Source: Labia minor
Taxonomy: Eukaryota > Arthropoda > Insecta > Dermaptera > Spongiphoridae
Reading direction: 5' to 3'
Assembly (NCBI GenBank): GCA_963082975.1
Contig: OY720350.1
Location: 39,053,851 to 39,117,850 of the forward strand
Length of the DNA stretch: 64,000 bases
The stretch's first letter is position 1. The number at the start of each line of letters is the position of its first letter. Both the position numbers and the translations under genes were made by a program. Under the pieces are notes generated by a model. It had not been told where the DNA came from, made no database searches, and was given only the letters and a program-made list of their open reading frames with translations. Below, piece by piece: positions 1 through 11,062 of this stretch.

Positions 1-61
1 CCATTTCATTTAAGAGACAAGGAATTCAAAATGTCACGGGCATATTGACTTCCCCTCGTAT
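1..61. mobile_element. mariner-II terminal fragment
   Basis: About 60 bases matching, with small changes, the outer end of the mariner-like copy at 31948-32391. Shared are the stretch reading TTCAAAA.GTCACGG and the terminal motif TTGAC.TCCCCTCGTA, which abuts a TA dinucleotide as expected for a mariner target site. The rest of the element, if present, lies left of the window. No coding sequence is visible. Confidence 0.5.
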
Positions 62-113
62 ATATATTGGTTAAATAAAATATATTTACCTACATAAAAA
101 TAAAATAAAAAAA

Positions 114-727
114 AATAAGTTGACCTGTGGCCAGGTCCGAACCGACCGACGGTTTGAAGTAAATTAATTTCCAGCTACAGAAACAATTTCAAATAATTTT
201 AATATATCTATTAATGTAATAAAAACAGATAGGCATATAACATAAATATTTTTAATTTTATTTTATTTATAATATACATGTAAGACTAGGCTGTGTCGTC
301 ATGAATGGCTGGATGACGTCATATAATTTTAAATTAAGAAAAAACTAATAAAGATGATTTTTCTCGAGGATTAAACCAATACAAAGTGCATGATTCGTGG
401 TGATATGTAAAAAATCTCCTCATGTGAAATTTGGTGCGAAAATAACCCTTACCTTCCTATCGTCGATCGCTAATACTACCACTTCTGTTTTCCTTGCACC
501 AAAAGTTGATCAATTCATCCTACTGATGCATTAAGTAAATATACCAAATTTCATCAAACTCCGTTGAGCCGTTTAAGCTGTACACATCTATACGGACGGA
601 CAGACATCATGCTACAAATACTTTTTTCTGTTAAGAAAATGCTTGATTCGTGGAGATATGTAAAAATCTCCACATGTGAAATTTGGTGAGAAAACAATAC
701 CTTCTTTACTACCATCGGTCGATAATT
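114..727 (-). mobile_element. Helentron-like family C element, copy C1
   Basis: Full-length non-autonomous element read on the minus strand. Its 5' end (right side, near 715-727) carries the ACCGACCGA-type motif, here partly decayed. Its 3' end (left side) has the complementary subterminal motif followed by the stem-loop GACCTG-GCCA-CAGGTC and AACTTAT. The internal GGACGGACAG tract near 593-606 is a shortened form of the GTCC microsatellite. Conserved blocks are ACATGTGGAGATTTTTACAT, the core GATGAAATTTGGTAT and TGACGTCAT. No open frame of note. Assignment to Helentron-like elements rests on architecture, not on a transposase. Confidence 0.8.
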
Positions 728-1655
728 ATATGTTAATATGTATAAGTTGATCTAAAAAAAACATCGATTTGTTAAATTAGATTAGATAAATGTTAATGTT
801 AATATATAAAAATGAAAAATAATTTTCAAAATGCATTTTTTATATACTAAATGTTTTATATTTCTATTTTAATGATTTAATTATCCTTGATTTTTTTAGT
901 TTATTTTTTAATTCCAAAAACAAACTAGGCAGGTTATAGATGAAGAATTGCATGTCTATCACGACAACAAAATTGCAAATCATAAACATTTCAATTTTAT
1001 TATAATTACTTAACTATACAATGGTTAGTTCTTACGCCAATTGAATTTTTTTCATTGATCGTAATTTCGATCAAAATTAATTTAAATGTCATAAACGAAA
1101 TAGACCGGCCATGAATCATTATCCGATTTGTACATGATAATGATGCAATTTAATTTAATTAATTGTTTTCTATATAATCCTTTTATCTCTCCCTTTCTAT
1201 CTCCGCTCTCTGTTCAGGTATTTAATAAATCTCTTTGGTGTATTCAATCATAAAAAAAAAGAAAAGAAAAACAAAAATGAGAATAAATTTGTTGGCCAAT
1301 TACGAATAATATTAATTCACATTATCATTGATGGTATTTTCGTGATCATAAACAACGAATTTAGTCATAAAATAAAAATTACAAAATATTTACATACCTA
1401 TAAAGCGATGATGACAATTTTATTACATAAATTATAATAATTATTTTGCAAACTTTCCTTCCATAAAATAATAAAATATTTTATCGTTTTTCGCAAGGGT
1501 TTAAACCCAAAAAATAAGATTTAAACTTAAAATTTAGATTAACATACTTAATATATTATTTAGAGATAATTATTGAAAAAAGTATCTTAATAAAAATTGA
1601 AATTTACTCAGGTAGCATATATTATTGATCAGGTTTGTAGTCCAATGGTTCAATT
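728..1655. other. AT-rich spacer, no gene seen
   Basis: Very AT-rich sequence with scattered short poly-A and poly-T runs. I see no conserved frame, no splice-bounded exon and no recognisable repeat end. Confidence 0.6.
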
Positions 1656-1660
1656 AGATT

Positions 1661-1938
1661 TTCTTCTTCTTAAGGTGCTGTCTCCCTTTCGGAGTTTGGC
1701 TATTATCATTGCTAGGATAGCCTTAGAAGGTGCCCAGCCATGATAATTTTTCTTGGGAATGCGGTGGTTTCCCGTTGCCTTCCGCATGTATAGAACCAGG
1801 AACTGACAGTTCCTGGAGCCGGAGGCAGCTGATGTTAAATTTAATTTTATTAGAAAAATTTGTTCTTAGTTGGAATCGAACGCCAACTTCTTGTGTAGAA
1901 AATTGCTATGCTACACGCTCGGCTAGCTGCCTCCTTAA
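1661..1938 (-). mobile_element. tRNA-derived SINE, minus strand
   Basis: On the minus strand the unit starts with a tRNA-like head. A box A-like TAGCCGAGCGTG lies at 1914-1925 and a box B-like CGTTCGATTCC at 1872-1882, with a plausible pol III spacing of about 40 bases. A GC-richer body follows, containing a short inverted repeat GGAACTG/CAGTTCC. The unit ends in a simple AAGAAGAAGAA tail at 1661-1671, a typical SINE tail. The 70-residue frame across it on the plus strand is fortuitous. It could instead be a decayed true tRNA gene fused to another repeat, but the body and tail favour a SINE. Confidence 0.6.
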
Positions 1939-1940
1939 TT

Positions 1941-3035
1941 AGATTTTAGAATTATTAATTATTTCAAATAAATGCAAATGCTAAATTGAAATAATCCTAA
2001 AAATCAATAAAATTAAAAATATATTATTTACCTAAAATTTTATAAGTTTTTATTAAATACTTAATCTATAAAAAAAATCAAATTGTTTTTTTTATTAAAT
2101 AAACATTATAATTATAATAATTTATATAAACACTAAGGATATTAAGTTAGTATTGGATTTTATACTAATTTACTATGTTATATGATTTGAATTTATTAAA
2201 AAAAATATAATATTATATATAATTTATAAACGATTAGGAGAATCGATATCTTTCTTTTTTTGATTGGATTAGGTATGAATACGTTCATTGTGCTTAAATC
2301 CCCCAACCTCTTTCTCCAGATCTCGTTTCACTCTCAAAATAAGAAAAAAGTTAAATAAAAGTTTTGTTCAAAAAAATAAAGATAATTTTTAAGTAAAAAA
2401 ATATAGTAATATGAGTCAGTTATTTTTGTTTGGAAAAACAAAAAACTAAATATATAAATAATAATGATGACTTAATCAATTTTAAATTTTATTTGTGCAT
2501 TTATTTATTCTTTGTGGTTTATGATATGTGTTTATTTATATATATAATTTTGTTTATTAAGCATATATTTTTATATTTATTTTATTATAGAATTTGATAG
2601 ATTATTTTATTTATAGTTTTTTAAATTTGTTTTTTATATAAACTTGGCTATAAAATTACATTATTTTTTAATATAAAGGTATTTGTAAAATCCAATATAT
2701 ACATATATATATATTTAAACTTTCGGTAATCTTTTTGAAATCCAAAGAACTATAGATTCAAGTGAATTAATTGTACCTATACAGTGGCGATTTTCATAAC
2801 ATTTAAAAAATAAGAAAAATAACTAACTTACTTACCATTGATAAATAAAAGTAAAGTCTTATTCTAAGTTAAGATAAAAAGGAAAAAATAAAATAATGAA
2901 ATGTTACTATAACAATATTAAATGTATTATTCAATTTAAATAGGCCTTTATCTGGTATATCACATATTTAAAAATTGACCAATGTAAAAAGATTAAAATA
3001 CTTATTTTCATTCAATTTGTTAAAATAAGTCTTTT
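1941..3035. other. AT-rich spacer, no gene seen
   Basis: Low-complexity AT-rich DNA with several TATA microsatellite stretches, for example near 2700-2715. No exon or repeat end was recognised. Confidence 0.6.
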
Positions 3036-3631
3036 TACTATCTCGCCAGAGATAGTATTGCGATCATGAAAATTTTCGATGTTGAGATTTTGATGTTTTT
3101 ATACGTTTTGAAGGTTCCTGAATCATTTTCACTAAGGTTGAGAAAAATGTCTGTGTGTGTGTGTGTGTGTATGTATGTAGACAAGGTTACGCAAAAATGG
3201 TTTGAGCTAGAATGATGAAATTTGGTACATGGACATTATTCAAAATTCATAGTTTTCTATCAACTTTTGAGAAATGTAGCTCAACCGGAAGAGGGTCATT
3301 ACCTACAACGTTTTGATTTTTTTTCCTCTAAAGTGACCGTAAAAATAAAAATATATGTTTGATAATTTTTCACATGATTAATAATTGTATAAAACTGCTA
3401 TATATAGAATTTCAGCTTGATTGAATTGCTAAAATTACCAGAATTAATTTTTTAACACTGCAAATCTCACGCGCCAACACGTGCCATGGTGCCATCAATA
3501 AAAAGCCATACATGCGCTGGTTTAATATTTATTATTTATAATTTATAATTAATTAAATTTAATTTAAATATAATATATTATGTTATTTAATCCAATTCAA
3601 ATTGCGAGATAGTCGAGTGGAGACACTCCAG
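3036..3631 (+). mobile_element. Helentron-like family A element, copy A1
   Basis: Intact copy. The 5' end ACTATCTCGCCAGAGATAGT is itself a small hairpin. The complementary motif GCGAGATAGT sits about 15-20 bases before the 3' end. The 3' end forms the stem-loop TGGAG-ACA-CTCCA. A (TG)n microsatellite lies at about 3150-3170, followed by GTATGTATGT. Core motifs are GATGAAATTTGGTAC (about 3215) and AACCGGAAGAGG (about 3283). No coding capacity. This is a good reference copy for the family. Confidence 0.85.
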
Positions 3632-3683
3632 CTAATTTAAATATATTATCAAAGCCAAATAATTTATTTTATGCTAAAAAAAT

Positions 3684-4292
3684 TGGGGAGTGTCCTCCCC
3701 TAGACTTTCCCGCATATAAATAGGTAATTAGGTTATTATTATTATTATGTTTTAACAACAATAAATATAAACAAACTAATTAATTTAAATTATAAAGTAA
3801 AATGGTTTAACACTATTATATATTTTTATAATTTACACCTAACGCTACTTGTATAGGTAAAATGTCACTTCCGGTAGTCAGATCATGATGAAATTTGGTA
3901 TCTGAATTTTTTTCATATTTTTAAATCTATTTACAAAATAGGAAGCAAATATCTCGAAGCAAACTGGTACTTTACTTGAAAGGTAAACGCAACCAGTGTA
4001 GTACCAGGTAAAGGTAAAGTACCACTTCCGGTTAACCGATTTTGACGAAATTTTGATAGAAATCTACAAACTGTGAATAATATCGGTGTACCAAATTTCG
4101 AAGTCCTAGCTTGATTAGTTTTTGAGTAAATTTGCTCACAGACATTACATACATACATACACACAGATATAATTCGAAAAATGGTATTTTCCGACTCAGG
4201 GAGGTCTAAAACGTCAAGATCTATCGAAATCTCGAAGTCGAAATTTTTGACGATTCCAATACTTCCCTTATACGAAGTATGCGGGAAAGTAA
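3684..4292 (-). mobile_element. Helentron-like family B element, copy B1
   Basis: Minus-strand copy only about 50 bases after A1. Its 5' end (right side) reads ACTTTCCCGCATACTTCG. The complementary subterminal motif TATGCGGGAAAGT and the 3' stem-loop GGGAG-GACA-CTCCC are at the left side, 3684-3718. A short GTAT microsatellite lies near 4147-4165. The core CGAAATTTGGTAC ... AACCGGAAGTGG is homologous in layout to family A. The 122-residue frame on the minus strand is just the element read through and has no family resemblance. Confidence 0.85.
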
Positions 4293-4299
4293 AAAACAT

Positions 4300-5935
4300 T
4301 TAGTTTGAATTTAGAAGCAAGTTATGCCGGTTGCCTTCATTCAAGGGGCTCCCATCAACTCAGTCAGTAAGTCGGCGCCCAAGAGTTATTGCGCACTATC
4401 TACTTGTCAATATTGAACCGGTGAGTGAGATTTCTATTCAAATAAGCCATATTAATTATTTATAATGTCTATTTGTAAATGTCATATTTAATAGAAGGAT
4501 AAAATAAATTAAATATAAAGATTATGTAAAATTTTTTATATATGTGAAATTAATTTTATATTTATATGTGTCTATAATTCATTTAAAACACAATTTAATT
4601 TATTTTATATTGTAAGATATAAATAGGTAATTAAAATATAAAAAAACAAAACAATAAAGAAAATTTATTCAGTTAAATTTATAAATTATTTCTAAATGAA
4701 AGCAATATATATGAAAACAAAAATATGAAAGTATTTAGTAGTAAACTATACTAAAATCTATTTAATTTTATATTACTATATATATTCATAACTTTACTCA
4801 TTTAGATAAATATACTTAAATTCACATAGTATAGACTATGGCTATATTTTATAGATAACAAGTTAATAACCATTGGATATAGATTTAATTATAGTTATTA
4901 AATCAATTGGAAATTACAGTCTTTAACTTATAATTTATTTTTATTTAATGTTTTTCTTGAATATTTAACGTTAGTTTTTCAAAATTTTATTCTAATTAAT
5001 TTTCTTTTCAGTAATAAAATATTTAATTTTTTAATTTTTCATTTCAACTCTATGATTAAACAAAAATTATCTATCCAATTTTGTGTGTCAAATTTCAAAT
5101 TTTGAAAATAAAAACAATTAATCAATTAATGATTTAGGTATTTAAAATCTTTTTTAAACTGCTTGAACTAATTGTGCCCATAATTATGAAAGTGATCTAA
5201 CTCATATATTTCTTTTTTCGAGATATTTAATGAATTGCATTTGAATAAATTAAAAAATATTTTTACATTATGCTACATTTTAATTTATAATTTTCTTAGT
5301 TTTGATTAATGGAAAATTATTATGAATTTTGTGTGAATTTTACACGAAAATGTTGTTTTTAAAGCTTGAATTGACTTAGATCATTTTCAAAATTAACTGA
5401 ATGCCCTATAAATGACTTAAAGCAATAAAGAACTATGAGTTTTATTTGAAATAATAACTTTAATGAAATAATTCATGTACATTTATTAATTATTTTTAAA
5501 AAGTTTTTTATCGAAAATGTATTTCTTCTTCTACACTTTTCTATCATTTCATAATAATGTTCTGGGTTGTTTTTTTATTTTCATTAATATCAACTCCAAA
5601 TCACGGTCATTCGGTAGAGCAAAAGAAAATTCAATTTATATTAGTTTCAGGCTTCCTAAAAATCATCTTTGTGAGTTTTTTATCACGGCAATTTTAAATG
5701 AAGTCGACGTATTTTCTTTGTACATATATTACCACTTGGTAGTTTAAAATTTATATTATTTAGTTTAATTTCATTTATTTATTTTTTATTATTATTTAAA
5801 TTATTTTATTTATTTTTATTTTTATATTTTAAATTACTTTATTTATTTAAATTATTTATTCAGTTATTAATTTCTTTATTATTTTAATTTATTTTATTTA
5901 ATTAATTTGTTAATTTGACTGTTAATATTTGTTAC
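4300..5935. other. AT-rich spacer, no gene seen
   Basis: A short GC-richer piece at 4315-4425 is followed by long AT-rich sequence with TTTATTTATT-type repeats at 5755-5930. The 76-codon frame near 5517 is Phe/Tyr/Ile-rich, as expected by chance at this composition. No gene is supported. Confidence 0.6.
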
Positions 5936-5939
5936 AATT

Positions 5940-6312
5940 TTATTTATTGGAATTAATTTTGGGGAAATTATTGTTGTAGAGTTCACGGTTTTCCTCTTGG
6001 TTATACAGTTGACGGCGCCTTTCGGATCGGATGATCCTAGTATTTATTCGTCCAGGTGAGATGTCAGAGTTAAGGCACTGGCGTTGATCTCGAAGTCCTG
6101 GGAAGTTGTGGTGTGTGGTACTTGAAAGCTTAGGCCTAGTGGTGGGTTTACTTTCTGCTTCTTGCAAATTTTCGACGTCTCGAAGTTCCTCAGGTCCCGT
6201 CGATTACTAATTTACCAAAGCGGAAATTTCCACCCGATACAATAAAAACTTAAAAAAAGTTAATGGTTTATTTACCGTTTGTAACGACTACCGACTCTGC
6301 GCCAATTATGTA
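5940..6312 (-). mobile_element. probable Gypsy-type LTR retrotransposon leader and gag start remnant
   Basis: A GC-richer island. On the minus strand it opens with TGGCGCAGAGTCGGTAG (about 6287-6305), which resembles the primer-binding site used by 17.6/297-type Gypsy elements (TGGCGCAGTCGGTAG, recalled from family knowledge), with two extra bases. A leader of roughly 150 bases follows, then an Arg/Asn/Gln-rich open frame of 75 codons down to about 5940 that could be the start of a gag-like protein. The LTR expected just right of 6312 is not recognisable, because family B copy B2 begins at 6336. No protease or polymerase is present. The call is tentative. Confidence 0.4.
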
Positions 6313-6335
6313 TAAAATAAATTTAATAAATTTTT

Positions 6336-6469
6336 TACTTTCCCGCATACTTCGTATAAGGGAAGTATTGGAATCGTCAAAAATTTCGACTTCGAGATTT
6401 CGATAAATCTTGACGTTTTAGACCTCCCTGAGTCGGAAAATACCATTTTTCGAATTATGTCTGTGTGTG

Positions 6470-6522
<53 letters not shown>

Positions 6523-6957
6523 TGTCTGTGAGCAAATTTACTCAAAAACTAATCAAGCTAGGACTTCGAAATTTGGTACACCGATATTATTCACAGTTTG
6601 TAGATTTCTATCAAAACTTCGTCAAAATCGGTTAACCGGAAGTGGTACTTTACCTACACTGGTTGCGTTTACCTTTCAAGTAAAGTACCAGTTTGCTTCG
6701 AGATATTTGCTTCCTATTTTGTAAAATATGAAAAAAATCCAGATACCAAATTTCATCATGATCTGACTACCGGAAGTGACATTTTACTTATACAAGTAGC
6801 GTTAGGTGTAAATTATAAATATATATAATAGTGTTAAACCATTTTACTTTATAATTTAAATTAATTAGTTTGTTTATTTTTATTGTTGTTAAAACATAAT
6901 AATAATAAGCTAATTACCTATTTATATGCGGGAAAGTCTAGGGGAGGACACTCCCGA
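6336..6957 (+). mobile_element. Helentron-like family B element, copy B2
   Basis: Near-identical inverted partner of copy B1 two kilobases away. The 5' end is ACTTTCCCGCATACTTCG. A long (GTAT)n array at about 6470-6520 is expanded relative to B1 and B3. The core CGAAATTTGGTAC is at about 6567 and AACCGGAAGTGG near 6634. The subterminal TATGCGGGAAAGT and stem-loop GGGAG-GACA-CTCCC end the element. Open frames across it on both strands come from the repeat array and are not genes. Confidence 0.85.
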
Positions 6958-7745
6958 ATTTTTAAGAATCAAAATCAGGAGTTTTTTCGTTAGATTAATT
7001 ACAATTCAAAAAGAGAATGTAAAAATCATATTCCAGCTGACTACATCTCGTCTAACTACTGAATGAACAACTACTGACTGAACATGGTGACTGCTTCTTA
7101 TTTATTTATTTATTTATAATTTTTATTTCCCGTTTCCCGGGAAAAAAACAAATTATTTTTCATGCTGATTATGATGCCGATTCCGAAATCTTTGTTTGTT
7201 AACTGAAATAGTCGTAATAAATATAAAATACAAGTGTACATACATAGATTTGTCTTTGATATATTTTTTTTTCTTTTTCTTTCTTTCTCTCCATTTAAAT
7301 TTTCTTTATAATTTTTCTATATTTTTGAGTTTTTTTACAGTGAACTCTGGCAGATGGCAATTGCCATTGCCAAATTATTTTGTATTTAACTTTTTTTGTA
7401 TATATATATAGTTATATATCTGCACGTGTAATAGAAATTGGCATAACTTATAATGTCAATCAACTTTTAGACTTAAAATTCGATTTCACAAGCTTGAGTT
7501 AATTCCCATACCTGACCACTTGGTAAGGTTCCTATATGAAATGGTTCTTGAACAGGTAACAATAATAAAATACACTATTGTACTTGACCATTTGGAAAGA
7601 GAGTAATTCTTGAAACTAACCCCTCTTCATCACCTACCTCTTAACTTAAATTAATATAAATAAGCTGTCGTTGAGACCGAGTAAGGTAAAGACATAATTA
7701 TATTTTTTGATAAATAAATAAATATTATTATTTATTTATTCAAGA
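6958..7745. other. spacer, no gene seen
   Basis: Mixed AT-rich sequence with a CT-rich stretch at 7262-7290 and tandem AATAAATAAA-like tracts at 7705-7740. The latter may belong to the 3' tail of the adjacent LINE fragment. No gene is supported. Confidence 0.5.
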
Positions 7746-8032
7746 TATATATATATTCAAACATTCTGTATGTTGTTTCAGTCCACCTTTTTAGTGGTGA
7801 TAAAAAAAATAGCAAAAACATCCAAATCACAGACTTCACTATCAGTTTTCCATCTTTTTAGATACATACAGTAAAGAAAAACTAAAATAAGAAAAACAAA
7901 ATACAAAAAAATGCCAAAAAATAAATAAATCGAACATAAGTAATGAAAAAATAAAAATAAAAAGGAATAACGAATCGTTACTCCTCTAATATGAAGGATC
8001 TCCGTTTTAGGCGACATTTCCCTGATTGCCTC
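7746..8032 (-). mobile_element. LINE 3' end fragment, minus strand
   Basis: Read on the minus strand this matches, with gaps, the 3' untranslated part of the LINE at 40910-42066. Shared are TTTGTATTTTGTTTTTCTTA, ATCTAAAAAGATG.AAAACTGATA, GGATGTTTTTGCTATTTTTT and a final TCTTGAATAAA tail. The tail ends in TAAA-type repeats near 7735-7745. The 79-codon frame in this segment is not a host gene. It is a dead fragment of a non-LTR retrotransposon. Confidence 0.6.
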
Positions 8033-8039
8033 TCGTTTC

Positions 8040-8724
8040 TAAAATGTTATTTTCTAAACAAGTAAAAGAAAATAATTATGTTTATGTTATATTTTGATGA
8101 TTATATATTATATCTTACTATATTGTTTTATTTTTCAATTAAATTTATTTTATTTTTTTGCAAAAACAACATTTATTTATATTAATTTTTTCGTAATATT
8201 TTTACGATTTTCTCCTCAAATTTATTATTTTTTAAAATTTTTAAATTTTTCCCGGGAACGAAAATAATCCGGGAAAAATTACCCTTTAAACAGATCTCAC
8301 GGGTGTTGTGTGCAGAGTGTCATCTCAGCATTTTGCTCTGTCTGGGAATTCTATTCATATTATTATCAAGATATGTATTTATCTCTTAATGATAATTTAT
8401 AAAAACAAATATCTTGTTACAATTGTATGAATACATGTGAACGTGTGTGGATATGACTTTTATTATCTTTCTGATCTTCAAAGTAGTCAGTTTATTATTT
8501 ACGATATTTTAAAAACAATTTCATTCTTTAATTGATATTTAATTGAAATAATAATTAAAAAATATCTTATTTCAAATAGAATATTGAATAAATATGATCT
8601 AATATTATATTAATTAAAATGATGACTTTTAGCATAAATTATAATATACATTAAATGATTATTATAAATAAAAATAAATATATTTCACGAATGAGCAAAG
8701 AGACTGTCTTCCGTCATATTCATT
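8040..8724. other. AT-rich spacer, no gene seen
   Basis: AT-rich sequence with one GC-richer piece at 8250-8345 (CCCGGGAACG, TCTCACGGGTGTTGTG). It has no recognisable frame or repeat end. Confidence 0.5.
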
Positions 8725-9316
8725 ACTATCTCGCCAGAGATAGTAGTGCTATCACGAAAATTTTCGATGTTGAGATTTTGATGGTTTTATACGTTTTGAA
8801 GGTTCCTGAATCATTTTCACTAAGGTTGAGAAAATTGTCTGTGTGTGTGTGTGTATGTATGTAACCAAGATTACGCAAAAACGGTTTGAGCTAGAATGAT
8901 GAAATTTGGTACATGAGCATTATTCAAAATTCTATCAACTTTTGAGAAATGTAGCTCAACCGGAAGAGGGCCATTACCTACAACGATTTGATTTTTTTTC
9001 TTCTAAAGTGACCGTAAAAATAAAGATATATGTTTGATAATTTTTCACATGATTAATAATTGTACAAAACTGCTATATCTAGAATTTCAGCTTGATTGAC
9101 TCGTTGAAAGTACCAGAATTAATATTTTAACTCTGTAAATCTCACGCGCCAACACGTGATGTGGTGCCATCAACAAAGAGCCAAACATGCGCTGATTCAA
9201 TAAATATTATTTATTAATTTTAATTTATAATTTAATTAATTTAATTTTTATTTAAATTAATATATGTTATTTAATCCAATTCAAATTTGCGAGATAGTCG
9301 AATGGAGACACTCCAG
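8725..9316 (+). mobile_element. Helentron-like family A element, copy A2
   Basis: Full-length copy. It has the 5' hairpin ACTATCTCGCCAGAGATAGT, the microsatellite TGTGTGTGTGTGTATGTATG at about 8838-8862, the core GATGAAATTTGGTAC and AACCGGAAGAGG, the subterminal GCGAGATAGT and the 3' stem-loop TGGAG-ACA-CTCCA. Compared with A1 it has lost about 15 bases in the core, just after the TTATTCAAAATTC stretch. Confidence 0.85.
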
Positions 9317-9451
9317 ATTTTTTTTTTATTAGTTTTGTGTTCATCATTTTTTTCATATTTAAAATATTTCAAGTCATTCAAGTGAAATCAAAAGTTATGT
9401 AATTAGTACATTATTAAACTTAAATAACAATTGAATATTTTATATTATTTA

Positions 9452-9489
<38 letters not shown>

Positions 9490-10550
9490 TATATAGGATC
9501 AAATATTTTATCAAGGTAATTTGAATATTTTTTTTCATTTTGAAATGGAAATCGAGTTATTTTATTTAATATATCTCTACCATCAAAAATATAACACAGA
9601 TATATATGAATGCTACATTTATCAAATCGATTAATTCCATAAAACAAAATATTGAGAAAAAGAAGAATACAGTACATATTGTTTTATAAAATCCTTGCTT
9701 AATTTTAAATTCAAATAGATGATGTAGGCTGTATTCCTATAGATGTGTCTTTTCTCTAATGTAATTTGGAAAGATTAAAATAAAAGATATCGTTTTTTTA
9801 CAATTTTTCCATGATTAATGGAGTTAAATAATTCAGCAGATGTTGGAAAATAAGTCCAATTCAATCTTGAATCTGTTTTTATTATATGAAAACTTCATTA
9901 TACACATTTGTTATTACGATTACAGCTTAAACTTCATAAAGTTTAAGGCAGAAATCTGTCAATAAATAAATAAATAAAATAAATTAGATTTGTTGTTAAA
10001 AATTTTAACAAATCCATCATTACCTGTTGTTCTCCTAATGACTTCTATTTCAAATACAATCTATATTATTAAACAATTTACTATTATTGCGTTAAAATGA
10101 ATATCAATTAAAAGACTAGAATATCTTTATAAAATCATATTAGTAGAATAATATGTTGTTATAATATAGAGAAAGAGTATATTTATCATAGATAATGTTA
10201 TTTAACTAAACGTTTATTAAGATTTCCATTCAAGTATTGAGTTAATCTAATTGGCTTATGATATAAACTATTTACTTTTCATTGGCCAAAATAAAAATTT
10301 CCATTTAGTGGTATTAATTTATATTATCAGAGAACTAGTTTTTGAATAGAAACAAATTGGAATTAAATAAGCGGTATGAGTGTGAGGATGACATTAAAAA
10401 ATAAAAAAAAATTCAAAAAGAAGATTAAGTGTCAATGTTAAGATAGGAATGTTGAACTCTTGAAATAAAAATATTATATATATATATACATATATATATA
10501 GTCGAGTACGGACGTGTGCCGGTTTCAGGATTGCCCAGGATCAGGCCCCC
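9317..10550. other. AT-rich spacer with (TA)n tract
   Basis: Contains a (TA)n microsatellite at about 9458-9484 and AT-rich unique-looking DNA. A 62-codon minus-strand frame near 9489-9677 is Ile/Phe/Tyr-rich and unsupported. No exon was recognised. Confidence 0.55.
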
Positions 10551-10757
10551 TAAACTCTATTGTTCTCCGTGAAACAAAGTTTTGGCGCCATTTGGTTATG
10601 CTGGCATTCGAAAATATAATAAAAAATCGGGCTTAGGTGTGTGTGTTGTCTTTGCAAATACCAAACACACAAGTCCGATTTTTTTTTTCAATTAGTTACT
10701 GCCAGTATTCGCATGGTGGCGCCAAAAACTTTGTTTCATCGAGAACAATAGAGTTTA
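10551..10757. repeat. foldback (inverted repeat) element of about 207 bp
   Basis: Two arms of roughly 95-100 bases face each other around a short centre near 10650-10665. The left arm begins TAAACTCTATTGTTCTC and the right arm ends with its complement. Shared inside are TGAAACAAAGTTTT, GGCGCCA, the AATCGG near the centre, and the GTGTGTGTTG/CAACACACAC-like centre. The arms are imperfect, so this is an old palindrome. It resembles a foldback or MITE-type element. No target duplication was found by eye. Confidence 0.65.
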
Positions 10758-10904
10758 GTAGTCTGTTAGATGGTCTGTGCCCAGGATTGTTCGGACCTCT
10801 ACAGCAACTCAGTGAGTACAAAACCACCCAACCTAGCAACCCAAAATCCCGATATTAATCCTTGGTCACACAGACTAAGACCCAGAATCCCAAAAATATT
10901 CCCA

Positions 10905-11062
10905 CCTAAATAATCTCTTGAAAAAAATCTTAAAATGGGTGCCGAAACGTCAAGAAAACAATCTCACAAAAATACGTGATTATATCCCTGATAAATCTGA
11001 TAGTAATAATAACAATAACATTCACGGAAACCTAAACCAACATATAATGTATATATATTATA
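10905..11062 (+). mobile_element. retroelement 3' tail, possibly Penelope-like
   Basis: Shares GGGTGCCGAAACGTCAAG, a CACAAAAATACGTGA-like stretch, TATCCCTGA and an AATAATAATAAC tail with the segment at 21985-22110. The GCCGAAACGT signature is common in 3' regions of Penelope-like retroelements as I know them. Only the tail is present and there is no coding sequence. Low certainty about the class, better certainty that the two segments are related. Confidence 0.4.

Noticed and set aside
1850..1938. True tRNA gene
   Set aside because: A and B box-like words exist but no complete cloverleaf could be folded, and the unit continues into a SINE body and AAG tail.
3931..4299. 122-codon open frame on the minus strand
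   Set aside because: It lies entirely within family B copy B1, and matching frames recur in B2 and B3. It is repeat read-through with no domain.
6470..6520. CRISPR-like array from the regular GTAT repeats
   Set aside because: Simple tetranucleotide microsatellite within a transposon in a eukaryotic genome. No spacers.
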